Origin: Mikania micrantha
Taxonomy: Eukaryota > Streptophyta > Magnoliopsida > Asterales > Asteraceae
Assembly (NCBI GenBank): GCA_009363875.1
Contig: CM018683.1
Location: 48,039,711 to 48,103,710, forward strand
Reading direction: 5' to 3'
Length of the DNA stretch: 64,000 bases
Under the pieces are notes generated by a model. The model saw only the letters and a program-made list of their open reading frames with translations, made no database searches and had not been told where the DNA came from. A program made the position numbers and the translations under genes. Below are positions 1-11,587 of this stretch, in pieces. Within the stretch, counting starts at the first letter, position 1. The number at the start of each line of letters is the position of its first letter.

Positions 1-29
1 GCAGAACAGGGACATCTTATGCACTAACA
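1..29 (-). repeat. Start of C's 3' LTR, continuing beyond the window
   Basis: On the minus strand the sequence after the polypurine tract begins TGTTAGTGCATAAGATGTCC. The LTR of related copy E begins TGTTGATGCATTTAATGTCC, which fixes the LTR boundary at position 29. The rest of the LTR lies left of the window. Confidence 0.7.
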
Positions 30-45
30 TACTCCCCCCTGGACC
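30..45 (-). other. Polypurine tract of element C
   Basis: The minus strand reads AGGGGGGAG followed by two bases and then the LTR's TG. This is the same layout (AGGGGGAG, two bases, TG) as in A, B and E. It would prime plus-strand DNA synthesis. Confidence 0.7.
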
Positions 46-97
46 TAGTTCTTCACTTGTCAGCATCTTTCTTGAAGTATTTATCAGAAATAGCTTT

Positions 98-3000
98 CTA
101 GTCAGAGCCGGCATGAATCCCAAACACTATGCAAATCCGGATGACTCTCATGAATTGTAGTGCTTGTTCCATTTCTTCAACCTCGAAGAAAATCTGACAT
201 CTGCATAGAGCTTTAACATCGTTATGTGACAGATTAGTCAGCCACATGGGATCAAAAATGCGCACCGTATCCCATTTGTTGTCCTTGCACAACACAATTA
301 CAGCCTCTGTAGTTCTCCCATCATAATACCACCATCGAAAACTGTCCAAGAAATCCTGAGGCATCTTCCGCAATGGAATCTTCCTCATGACTTTTGGAGG
401 CAGCCACTTCAGGATGACTTTGTGTCTAAGGGTATCTGCATTGATCTCTGGCTGATAATATATTTCTGGTTCCTAAGGTTTGAAGTTAATCCATCTCTTC
501 TGGTACTCATGCTGAACTTGTTTTGAGAACCATGTTGACATCCCCGAATGTTCACTATAAAGCATCTTCAAACGTGCGAGTTGATTTACTTCAAATCCTG
601 GCAACGTCTTGAAATCATGGGGATGCTTGAAATACTGAATTCCTTGTTCTCTCTTAACAACATAGCATTGCAGATCATGAAAGTACGCCCAGCTCAGTAT
701 TTGACCTCCGGCCTTGTATCCATTGGTCCTGTATACTCTGGCGTGTGTAGCTGGCATCTTTGCAACACTCTCCTTCTTTAGGACTTCCCAATAAGCTTTC
801 CATTCATCTTTTCTTTTCTGGATGTCTTCTGCTGAAGACTCACTACCGCTTATATTTTCGTCAATTTTCCTGTTTCGCTGCTCCTCAGTGTGCTGACCAA
901 AAAGATCAGTGAAGGTAGGCAGTTCATCCTCAGCTGAAGTGTACTTGATGTCCTCTTGCTCAGTGATATCCTCCAATATAACTTCATCAATATCATCAAA
1001 GGCTTCAGGAGAAGGAATATCATAGGCAGGAATGGTAGCTTCATCCAAAATCACTTCGTCAGGATTTAGCCTGAACAGCTCAGCAATATGTTCCTTTGTG
1101 AGACAATGTATAATCTCGCCTTCCTCCTTATCGTAGCTAACGTAATGTTGAATAATACTCTGGGCGTCCAAAATCATAGTAATTTTTTCATCCAAAATCC
1201 GCCTCACTGGCATTGCTTCAACCTCTTCTGCAGCTTTAGGCTCTTCAGTTTGAGGAGGAGGAGACTTGGCACCTTTATCGTGCTTTGTCTTTGTCCGGAT
1301 CTCGGTGGGAGGGGATTGCTGCCCTGATGCACTTGAAGAACTGGCAGACCCACTTCTGGCACTATCATCATCATCATCATCTGAATCATCATCTTTATCA
1401 GAATCCTCATAGTCAACTTCTCCTCGTCAGATTCCTCTTCGTCTTCTTCTTCGTCTTCTTCTTCATCTTGATCTGAATCATGGGTGGTAGCCTCGGTGCC
1501 CTCGATCCTAGGAGTAGACTCCTTGAGGCTTTCATCTTGCTCTGTTGGTCGCGAGTTTTCGGCCTCAAGAGCTAGTATCCTATCACTGAATCCAGAGGTA
1601 GTCAGTGCTAACTGGTTGTGCTCATCAACATATTTGAGCAATAGCTCCTCCTGCTGAGCAGATCTAGCCCTCAAATCAGCACGCTGGTCTGCAGCATGTA
1701 ATAGGAGAGCTTTTTGCTCGCTGACCCTCAGAGTGAGTTGCCCAATGACTTCATCCTGCTGGTGGTTCCTCTCCATCAGCCTAAGAACCAAATTGTTCAG
1801 TGTGCTGAGCTGTCCAGCAACTGAAATAGTAGGTGTGTATGGATCAGCTCGAGTGATGGAGGGACCAGAAGAAGCTGTAGTGAAGACAGCAGTATGAGCA
1901 CCAAAGGAGGTCAGAGGGGCAATAGTAATATGTGTAGGTATAGCCCGTGACCTGGTTAGTGGAGAAACTACAACTGTGGCCACTGATGTAACAGTGGTTG
2001 CTGCAACAGAAGACAGTTTTGACCGCCTCTGTAGGAAAAACTTAGTCCTTCTTCTTTTTGCCGAAGGAGAGGAGGACTGAGTAACAGCAGCAGCTGCAGT
2101 AGATGAAGAAATGGAAGTACGTGCGGGAGGAGAAAAGTCAAACTCAAGGACAAAAGATGGATCCCTGATTTCCTCCCTATTAATCTCTTGCTCTGTATCT
2201 CATGTATCTCCTGTCTCAAGAAAGACTACTTGAGATCTAAAGCATGTGGTCACCACGTGTGGCCCAGTATCTTCTGAATCAGAATCATCTGAGGCATCCT
2301 CATCCTCATCCTCATCATCAACATCTTCCATCTGCTCATCTTCAGCTGATGTAGTACCACCCATCTCTAGTGGAGTGGAGATGGTGGCCTCAGTGGTAGC
2401 CATGAAATCTAAATCAAGTGAGGCATCAACAACAGAAGCACTAACTCCAGTACCAGCACTAGCATCACCTGCACCATCACCAGTATCATCAACAACAGCA
2501 CCACTCACACCCACACCTCCAGCACCAACATCTCAACCCTCATCACCACCCGGCACTATGATGTCCTCTAAATCCGAATCGACATCATCATGTCTCCATT
2601 TCCTTGCACCGGGTGCAATGTACTCAGGGTTATGGAGATGACCAAATAGAGCACGAACTGGAGGCTTCGTCTCCTTTCCTCTGTATGATAACACTCTGTT
2701 ATGTGCTCTAACCGAATGATGACTGAACCGGTCTTCGGTAGATTGGGTACTTGAGCATCAAAGATCTGCTGAAGGAATCTCGGGTACATAAGAAACTTCT
2801 TGTCGCCCTTGAGATACACATTCTCCTTCAGATGTGTGAATACCATCTCTGAGAAGTTAAATGGTAGATTCAGCACCAAAGCAACAAAAGCACCCTGTAA
2901 AGTCTCCCTAAGCTCATCAAATCCCCAGCGTCTCGAAACCCAAGCAGTGAATCAGTACATGAGCTAAGTACTTGAACTGCAGTGATAGATAAGCTTTGTT

Positions 3001-3378
3001 GAGAACTCCAACTTCCAAGTCACCATCATACTTGCATCGCATAAAGCATCCTCAAACAAGATAGCGATCAAGTAGGAAAGGATGATCCGGTGCATCCTGG
3101 AATCCACAAATCCTCCTAATGTGCTCAGCAGAGACTATGACATCTTGTCCTCAAACCTTTCCTCTAATCACTGGAGGCTCGACCTCACAATCTATATCTA
3201 CAGATCTCCAGAAATCCTTCCGGTGTGTCAAAGAAGGATCATAAACAGTAGATATAGCAGTAAATATCCTAGAACGCCTGAGAAAAGTAATGATCTCTAT
3301 GAGATGCTTGGCGTTCTTGGTGGCAAGATCCAGGTGAGCGCAGATGTTGTTCTTTGTCACAGCTTTATAGTCTGCCAT
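98..3378 (-). pseudogene. Env-like ORF of element C, frameshifted
   Basis: The start is chosen at the ATG at 3378 (MADYKAVTKNN), which matches the position of the env-like start in A and B. The C-terminal part (1213-98) aligns with A and E: it shares the KHPHDFKTLPGF block and a WYYDGR...AVIVLCKD...IFDPMWL block, and ends HAGSD. The middle (about 1983-1470) has a heptad-like coiled coil followed by an acidic Asp/Glu-rich tract, as in A. At least five frame changes and an in-frame TAG at 473-475 break it. No signal peptide is visible at the N terminus. The family is known only as the envelope-like ORF of SIRE-type copia elements and its function is unknown. Confidence 0.7.
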
Positions 3379-4464
3379 ACTGAAAAACAACAAAATAAAC
3401 ATGTTAGTTCAATTCAGTTAAACAATTTAGCAAAATCAGAAATTTTACACAAGTATACAACTTGTGCGAATGAGACAACACTGCCCGAATGAGCCTAGGC
3501 GAATGTGTCCAATGACCGAATGAGTCATGTCAACCGAATGACAGACGAATGAACTCATTCGGTTGACTCATTGACCGAAAGAGTCAAGTTATCCGAATGA
3601 CCAACGAATGAGGCTAATGGCTGAAAGAGCCTCATTCGGTCGCTGCATCTCATTCGGTTCACCCTGAAGTCCGAATGGACTTCATTCGGTCGTCCGAAGG
3701 AATTCAAAAATCCAAGTTCTCAAAACAACAAATTTGACCTTAAAATCAACATCAATTTGGCCATTTATTAGGAGATGACGGTAACGAGCCCTAAAACCCT
3801 AATCGTTGAACTGTTAATAGCGAATCCATGGTCAAAATTGGATAATCTTGGTCCCAATGGTACCTGTAACAACCACAAGAGGGAATATCAACAAAATGGT
3901 TGGGTTAATCAGTGAAAACTTGAATAATAGTTGAGAGAGAATGATTTGGGCGAAAAGGAATGAAATTTGGGGGAATGACTTGGTTCGGCCGAAAGAGCCC
4001 AATATATATAGTAAGATTCATTCGGCCGAATGACTCGTTCGCATGAATGGAGTCATTCGGTCGAATGGCTCTTTCGCCTGATTCATTCGCATGAATGAAA
4101 CTTAGCACTCACAAACACAATTTAATTTCAAATATGACATTTTGAGCATTTAAATGAGTACCATTATGAAGATTAGTCTGGTTTGGTGATGGATTCAGTT
4201 ACGATTGAACATCTGAACACACACATGATCATCTAAAAAAATTTGAAATTTAAAATCTTTGTGTATTTTTTCTGAAACGAAAGACAACTGTACAGCTAAC
4301 AAATAAAACTAAAACAATTAAAATACACATATATTTGTTAGCAGTCTTTCAAGAAGATTACACATACACCAGATCATGTCCAATTAGCATTCATGAATGT
4401 TACACTTCTGACACATTTGTCTTACAATTTAATAACTGATATACTTGTCCATTTTAAACCTAAC
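3379..4464 (-). promoter_or_regulatory. Pre-env region of C: CATTCGG motif arrays around a TATA-like box
   Basis: This is non-coding DNA between insertion A and C's env-like ORF. It holds two arrays of a degenerate palindromic motif (CATTCGGCCGAATGA and shorter forms): a dense one at about 3465-3700, just upstream of the env-like ATG, and one at about 4015-4095 immediately upstream of a TATA-like box at 4001-4013. The same motif lies directly upstream of the TATA box in the LTR of family member E (62840-63005) and in C's gag leader (35840-36120). The region from about 4100 to 4464 has no recognised feature. Confidence 0.5.
4001..4013 (-). promoter_or_regulatory. TATA-like box upstream of C env-like ORF
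   Basis: The minus strand reads TACTATATATATT, about 620 bp upstream of the env-like ATG, with CATTCGGCCGAATGA immediately upstream. Promoter activity is inferred. Confidence 0.4.
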
Positions 4465-4838
4465 TGTAGAGCCCAGTACACGTTGAAGACTAACAAAGTC
4501 AACCTGGGAAGAGTCAAAGTTCAGAATCATGATTCACTTCGTGTACATGCATTTCGAATACACAATGTATTCGTGTACTCGAAATCGTTCGTGTTAGATT
4601 TCGAGTACACCTAGACCTAGTATATATAGATGTATTTTGTACAGGTTTAGGTTGGAATCCCGAGGCATTTGCTCTCTAGACGTATTGAGGCACTTGTACT
4701 CGAATTTTCAGCATAAATACAAAGATTATATTTTTCTACTTGCTTTCTTGATTCTACCTTAGATTCCGCACTTGTTAGAGTCTATTGATGATGATTCAGA
4801 AGATAAAGTTTGGTTCTTGATCCGGTTTGAGACCTACA
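4465..4838 (+). repeat. 5' LTR of element A
   Basis: It begins TGTAGAGCCCAGTACACG and ends GAGACCTACA, and it matches 16563-16934. U3 holds several copies of TTTCGAATACA/TTTCGTGTACA/GTGTACTCGAAA (about 4534-4612) directly before a TATA box. Confidence 0.92.
4621..4629 (+). promoter_or_regulatory. TATA box in the 5' LTR of A
   Basis: TATATATAG lies 9 bp after the last TTTCGAGTACACC motif of U3 and is conserved in the 3' LTR at 16719-16727. It is the likely core promoter of the genomic transcript. Confidence 0.6.
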
Positions 4839-4840
4839 AG

Positions 4841-4852
4841 TGGTATCAGAGC
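4841..4852 (+). other. Primer binding site of A (initiator Met-tRNA)
   Basis: TGGTATCAGAGC begins 2 bp after the LTR end. It is the standard complement of the 3' end of plant initiator Met-tRNA. Confidence 0.9.
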
Positions 4853-4979
4853 TAGAGTGCTCTTTTCATCATCAAGGTAACAATTTTTTAAAGCAAGTTC
4901 AGTAATTTATCATTCCACCTTACTCTATCTAGCTACTGTGTAAATTTGGGGCTCCAGATATGAAGAAATATTTTTATAA

Positions 4980-5290
4980 AAATTTCTTAAGCATTTTCGA
5001 GTTCAAAATTTTCCAGTTCAGCTATTTCGAGTACAGATAGAGTGTTCGAAGGTTTGCCAAAGTTCGACTACAACAGTTTCTCAAAGTACCAGTTTGATTT
5101 CGATTACAAGGGATTTTCGAGTATAGGAGGAGTTCGAATACAAGGGGATTTCGAATACAAAGGGGTTTCGAATACATGGACTTCGAGTACAAGAAAAGGT
5201 TCGAGTATAGAGAAATTTGTTCTACTTCGAGTAGTGTTGTTGATCTGCTTTACAGGGAGCTACAGGGAATTCGTATACAACACTTAGAAA
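4980..5290 (+). repeat. Leader array of TTCGARTACA motifs before gag of A
   Basis: About twelve degenerate direct copies of TTTCGAGTACA/TTTCGAATACA occur in the 5' leader, roughly one per 20 nt, all in the sense orientation and ending just before the gag ATG at 5306. The same motif is found in U3 and before the env-like ORF. Confidence 0.75.
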
Positions 5291-5305
5291 ATTTTCTGAT
5301 CCATC

Positions 5306-8090
5306 ATGGCTTCAAAGAATCTGACAAACTTATCCAACCGGCTTAACTTGGATAATGAGATTGGCACCGGAACAAAGCCACCTAGGCTTGTGTCAGGAGA
5401 TAACTTTCAAGATTGGAAGTTCAGATTTCAATCATTTATCAAGTATACAGATCCTAAGTTGTGGAGATCAATTGAAGAAGGTCCTTTTGTACCATCATAT
5501 CAAAGTGAATTAAACGGTCCTCTTGTTCCTTAGGATCCGGAATTGTACACTGACAATGACATCCTGATGATGGAAAAGGATGAAAAGGCCTATGCTTCAA
5601 TCACAATGGCTCTATCAACTGATGTAGCTCATGGCTTTAAGGAACATAAAACTGCAAAGGAACTTTGGAATGCCTTGGTTGAACGGTTTGAAGGAAATGA
5701 GGACATGCGAGAGAGTCGCAAGGATATGCTGAGACAGAGATTCAACATGTTCAATCACATCAAGGGAGAGTCTTTTGAAGCACAGCTCAATAGATTCACA
5801 CATCTGATGACTGAGATGACAAGTTCTGGAATTGAGATGACCAAAGGAGAAGTAAACAAGAAGCTTCTGAACTCACTGCCTTACACCTGGAATTCAAATT
5901 GTACAACAATCAAAAGGACAAAAGATATGTACAAGACATCTCTAAGTGAACTGATCTCGATCATCAAATCCTATGACATGGATGATAAACAGAGAGCATT
6001 GAATCATGCCAGCTCAATGGGCATGGCACCAGTGTCTGAAAATTCTGCTCTTCTGTCAGCAATCAATCTTCAAGCCTCAGGGATGCAACATTATCAGCCT
6101 TCTTCATCACAGTCAATCCCTTTTAAGACTGCATTTTTGTCATCTGGACAGGCTGGATCAGTGTCCAAGATCAATCCAGAAAGTGAAGAAAATCTACTGT
6201 TGTTTAAAGGTTTCATCAACAGCTACAATGCATTCATAGCTGGAGAGTTAGCACCTGCCAACCTTACTCAGGATAATCTGGAGCAGATAAATCCAGCAGA
6301 TGCGGAAGAAATGGATATTTCATGGCAGATGGCTTTGGCAGTGTTTCGTGCTAAGAAATTCATCAAACGGTATGGAAGAAATAGATTTTGAAACAACCCA
6401 GGAAAGAAACTTGGATTTGACAAGTCAAAGCTCCGATGCTACAACTGTGATCAACCGGGTCACTTTGCCAGAGAATGCAAGCAGCCAAAGGTGGCGAAGG
6501 AAGAAGAGAAGAAGTCTGAATTAAAAAATGTGACTACTGCTACAGGAGGAAGTGCTAGCACGTCCAAAGCACTGGTGACTCAAGAAACTGACTCCTATGA
6601 TTGGAGTGATCAGGTGCAGGAACTGGAGCTAACTCTGAGTCAAGCCTTCATGGCTGAGGTGGATGACAAGAAAAAAGAGGTAACTGAAAATCTTTACTCT
6701 ATCTCATGCATAGATAAAGTGTTTAACTATAGGTCACATAATGAATCACTAATCAAAGAAGTAACTAAACTTAAATACTTTAACTCAGAATTTCTTATAA
6801 ATGAAGGAATTTTTAAAAGGAAACTTGAAGCTGAGGGTCGGGATGTGGCAAGGCTAAAGGAACTCTTAAGTGACAAAGAGTCCAACTATCGAGATGCTCG
6901 ACGCAAAATCGATGAACTCACTTTAGAGTTGGACCAAGTTAAAATTCAACTTTCTAAAACCTTGGTAAAATGTGAAAAGTTTGAATATTCGAGCAAGGTT
7001 GTGGAAAACATGCAACCATGCAATACCGAGAAAAGTAGGGCAAGGGAATTGCGTATAATGAATGTGAACCACCTTTTAATCATAATTTCTCAATCATGCC
7101 CAAAATCAACACATCTGTTGATGATTTGCTGTCACAGTCTGATCGAAGGTTCAATTTCAGCACCGGTTTTGACAAACCCATTTCTTTGACAGCAGATCCC
7201 ATTGAGACCAGTCCCAATATTTCTGATGATTCTGAGATGTGTGCAGATAGTTTAACCAAGGCAGGTAAGAGTGGGAAGACTGAAGAAAGAAGTGCTGAGA
7301 AGAGCACAGATTGTTCAACATCTTTTGGAACATCATCTTTTATTTCAAACTCTAATTTTGTTGGAAAAGTTGATGAATTAAAATTAAAACAAATGAGATG
7401 TCTAAAAACTTTAAGTCAACTTTTGTTAAAAAGAATGTTATTTTGGAAACAACATCTTCGCGTTTACATCATGAGTTCAAGGGTCATTCCACAGTCAACA
7501 AAGAGGCGGGTTCAAAGTTGAATCCTAACTGTGAACCTTTTGTTCCAACAAGGTCATTGGAACAAGCCTCTGCAAGCTCCTCTTCTAGTCACTGTGACTA
7601 TGATGTAAAACCTTTTGACCTTAAGGAATTTCATAAGAAGGTATGTTTCTTTGTTTGTGGTAAACCAGGCCACATTGCCAGAAATTGTCTGCATAGACCT
7701 ACTGAATTCTTTTATGGAAAGAATCAAAAGGTCACACCCAAGGCAAAACCCTCTATCAAATCAACGAGGACTGACCAATCCTCAAGGCCTAGGGTGCATC
7801 CTCAGAAAGAACCTCGAAAGCAATCCACTGCCAAAAAGAAGAAATGGTCCAAACATCATCAATTTGGTTTTCATAAACAAAATTTAAACTTTTCAAAAGT
7901 TAAAAACATGTCATATTGGAGGCGTGATCTAACTTTAAGCACCTCATTAAAACAAGTCAAACATGGTAGTGGTTCAAGATCAAAGATTGATAAGGGCAAA
8001 ACAATTAAATCAAAAGGGGTTCACAAGAAAGAACCCATTGTTTCTCCTATGCCTAAACCTTTTATGGTTTGGGTGCCTATCTCCCATTGA
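5306..8090 (+). pseudogene. gag of element A, interrupted
   Basis: The start is the ATG of MASKNLTNLSNRL. The N-terminal part (5306-6000) is a copia capsid region with the LWNALVERFEGN block. The first CCHC knuckle (CYNCDQPGHFAREC) is at 6437-6478. A Glu/Lys-rich coiled-coil-like stretch follows (about 6500-7000), then a second knuckle-like motif at about 7644-7690 with one extra residue between its first two cysteines (CFFVC), and then a strongly basic tail. The ORF ends VWVPISH with TGA at 8088-8090. In-frame stops lie at 5531-5533 (TAG) and 6389-6391 (TGA), with frame changes near 7090 and 7395. The long two-knuckle gag resembles those of B and C. Confidence 0.8.
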
Positions 8091-11000
8091 TTGTGTGTAA
8101 AATGCAGGAACGGCCAAATAAGCTCAAACATATTTGGTATGTAGACAGTGGCTGCTCCCGGTATATGACTGGGGATTTCTCTCAGTTACATGAAGTTACA
8201 CCATTCAACGGAGGATATGTATCATTTGCAGGAGATAAGGGAGGAAGGATAAGCATGAAGGGCACGGTCACCAATGGAACTCTTAGTTTTGAAGATGTTT
8301 ATTATGTTGAACAACTCAATCACAGTCTATTAAGTGTTTCTCAGATATGTGACAAGAGCTTTTCAACACACTTCACAAACAAGGAGTGTCTCATTCTGAA
8401 GCCTGGATTCGTAGTGCCTGAGAAGTGGACTCTGATGAGAACTCCAAGAATAAACAATGCATACATTGTCAACATGAACTCAGACTCATTCACAGAGAAT
8501 ACTTGTTTGTTCTCAAAGGCATCGGAGCATGATTGTCTATTATGGCATCGCCGACTGGGTCATGTAAATTTGAAGAATCTAAACAGACTTGCCAAGGGAG
8601 ATCACGTTATCGGCTTGCCTTCTAAAGACTTCTCTACTATTGAAAAGTGCATAGCCTGTGCCAAGGGGAAACAACACAAGAGAGCCCATAAGCCTAAACT
8701 GTTCAATACTATCTCTTCAGTTCTACAGCTTCTTCATATGGATCTCTTCGGACCAGTCAACGTAATGAGCATCGGGAAGATATCATATTGTCTTGTTGTG
8801 ACAGATGATTATTCCTGATTTACTTGGGTGTTCTTTCTGGCCAAGAAGGATGAAACACCAGAGATCCTGAAGAAGTTTATTACCTTGATCGAAAATCAGA
8901 AGAAATTAAAGGTTAAGGTAATTAGAACTGATAATGGCACTGAATTTAGAAATCAAACCCTTATAGATTTCTACGACGAAAAAGGGATTGCTAGGCAATA
9001 TAGTGCAGCCAGAACACCTCAGCAAAATGGAGCTGCAGAAAGGCGAAACAAAACGCTTAAAGAGGCTGCACGAACAATGCTATTAGAATCAAAGCTGCCA
9101 ATTTTCTTCTAGGCCGAAGCCGTTAACACCGCTTGCTATGTTCAAAATCAAGCACTCCTAAACAAGCGCCATCAAAAGACTCCTTATGAGATTCTCTTCA
9201 ATCAGAAGCCTAAAGTTGGTCACTTCAAGTCATTTGGATGTCCTTGCACTCTTCTTCATACAGAGCCTAACCACAAGTTTGATGATAAGGCAGATGAGTG
9301 TTATTTTGTTGGTTATTCATCCGAGAAAGCAGCCTACAGAGTTTACAAGAAAACTCGGATGATCGTGGAATCATATTACATCGATTGGCAAGAGATGAAT
9401 TCTACAGATGCTGGTTCCGGTCCAAACTGGTTATTTGAGTATGATTCTACCTTTAGACCCTTCAACACTGTATCCGAGACAACAGGATCATCTGAGCAAA
9501 CCGATGATTTCTACAAGGGTGATGATATCGACTATAGAGTTGATTATGTTCCCTGTGACCAAAAACTTTTGTCAGTTGACCCTCTAGGCATGTACAATAA
9601 TGCTCCTCCAAATTAGCCAACCCTGATACATGAAGTTCTCCCCTCTGATTCAGACACTTCTCTGTCTGTTCAACCACTCCCAGAAACAGATCAAATTTCA
9701 TCTTCCTCCGACCACACTTTTGATAATCCACTATTCTCAGACAACATCCCTGAGGAACATTGCGTGGATCATGAAGTTGAAATAAGTGAAACTGCTCCTG
9801 TCAACAACATCTCTTCCTCCAATGAAGATCAAGTGAACAATATCAACAATTTGCTAGACAATCTAGTTGTGGAGGAATTGCCGACACTCAGCATAAACAA
9901 GGATCATCCAGTCGAAAATATTATTGGACCTCTTTCGGAAGGCATTCTCACTCGGAGCCATTCTATTTCAGCTCAGAACCTCTTTCCTGAAGAAGCAATC
10001 ACTAGAAGCCAATCAGGTCCGATTAATTCTTGTTTATATTCCTGTTTTATTTCACAAGTCGAGCCCAAAAATGTCAAAATGGCTCTCAAAGAGTCCAGCT
10101 GGGTCGAGGCAATGCAGGAAGAGCTGATGCAGTTTCAGAAACTCAAGGTGTGGAATCTGGTTCCCCTACCCAAAGGAAAGCTTCCTATTGGAACCAGATG
10201 GGTTTTCAGGAACAAAAGAGATGACTCAGGAGTAATTATCAGGAACAAGGCAAGGTTGGTAGTTCAGGGCTTCTACCAACAGGAGGGGATAGATTATGAG
10301 GAAGTCTTTGCACTAGTTGCAAGATTTGAAGCCATACGGATTTTCTTGGCCTATGCCTCACACATGAACTTCACAGTGTATCAGATGGATGTGAATACCT
10401 CCTTCTTATATGGAAAGGTAAAGGAAGAAATCTATGTGTGCCAACCCCCAGGCTTTGAAGATTCTCAGTATCCAGACCATGTCTACAAGTTAGACAAAGC
10501 ACTTTATGGTCTTCATCAAGCACCACGAGCGTGGTATGCTACGCTTATTGATCACTTGCTTGCAAATGGATATACCCGTGGAGCCATCGATCAGACTTTG
10601 TTTGTTCGCAAGGCTAAGGATGATTTGATTCTCGTCCAAATCTATGTGGATGACATTATTTTTAGCTCCACAAGCTCAGCATTGTGGAAGAAATTTGAAG
10701 GGGTAGTGAAAAAGAAGTTTGAGATGAGTGCAATGGGAGAAATGACCTTCTTTCTGGGTCTTCAGGTGAAGGAAGATTCAAAAGGCGTGCTGATTCATCA
10801 AGGAAAGTATGTCACTGACATTCTGACAAAATTCAAGATGTTGGAATCAAAGCCTGCATCTACCCCCATGGCTGCACGTCCGGTCTTAACTTCGGATTCT
10901 GATGGTGAAGATGTTGATCAACACCTATATCGCTCGATGATTGGTTCCTTGATGTACTTGACCGCTAGCCGACCAGACATCATGTTCTCTATATGTCAAT

Positions 11001-11587
11001 GCGACATATATCAAGCAAATCCGAAGGCATCTCACTTGATTGCTGTCAAGAGGATCTTTCGGTACCTTGTCGGGAAACCTCGTCTCGGTTTATGGTATCC
11101 TAAGAACTCTTATTTTCGTTTGCATGCTTATTCTGACAGTGATTTTGGTGGTTGTAACTTAGATAGGAAGTCCACCACGGGAGGATGCCAATACTTAGGA
11201 GATCACCTTGTCTCATGGCAGTGCAGGAAACAAACAACCGTATCCACATCTACTGCGGAAGCTGAATATGTTGCTGCTTCCAGTTGCTGCTCCCAGGTTA
11301 TATGGATGCAACAGTAACTCCTTGATTACGGTTTGAATTTTCTTGACTCTCTTAATTATTGTGACAATGAAGCCGCCTTACAGATCGTCAAAAATCCGGT
11401 ACAACACTCCAAAACTAAACATATTGATATCCGGATTCACTTCATCCGTGACTGTTTCGAACGGAAACTAATTCATCTTGAAAAAGTCCATACAGATGAC
11501 AATCTGGCAGATCTTTTCACAAAACCGTTCGATACAGCACGCTTCCACCACTTACTTGCCTCTCTCAAACTAATAAGCTTTGAATAA
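8069..11587 (+). pseudogene. pol of element A (PR-IN-RT-RNase H), four in-frame stops
   Basis: One frame stays aligned throughout. Protease has the active-site DSG at 8143-8151 (WYVDSGCSRYMTGD). The GAG-pre-integrase zinc region (WHRRLGHVNL...CIACAKGKQH) covers about 8540-8690. The integrase core has LHMDLFGP, RTDNGTEF and the glutamate in NGAAERR. Reverse transcriptase spans about 10100-10800 with YVDD at 10642-10653. Copia RNase H is at about 11110-11560 (SDSDFGG, STAEAEYVA). The order IN before RT is diagnostic of Ty1/copia. Stops lie at 8816-8818 (TGA for Arg), 9110-9112 (TAG for Trp), 9614-9616 and 11315-11317 (TAA). The pol frame differs from the gag 3' frame at the junction. Confidence 0.88.

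Noticed and set aside
3465..3700. Regularly spaced short repeats that look like a CRISPR array
   Set aside because: The repeat is only 8-15 bp, degenerate and palindromic, its spacing is irregular, and it occurs in plant LTR elements with no cas genes.
7641..7646. A conserved splice donor AAG|GTATGT for a gag-pol intron
   Set aside because: It fits the consensus in A, but no comparable donor is seen at the matching place in B or C, so it may be chance. It is kept only as a supporting remark.
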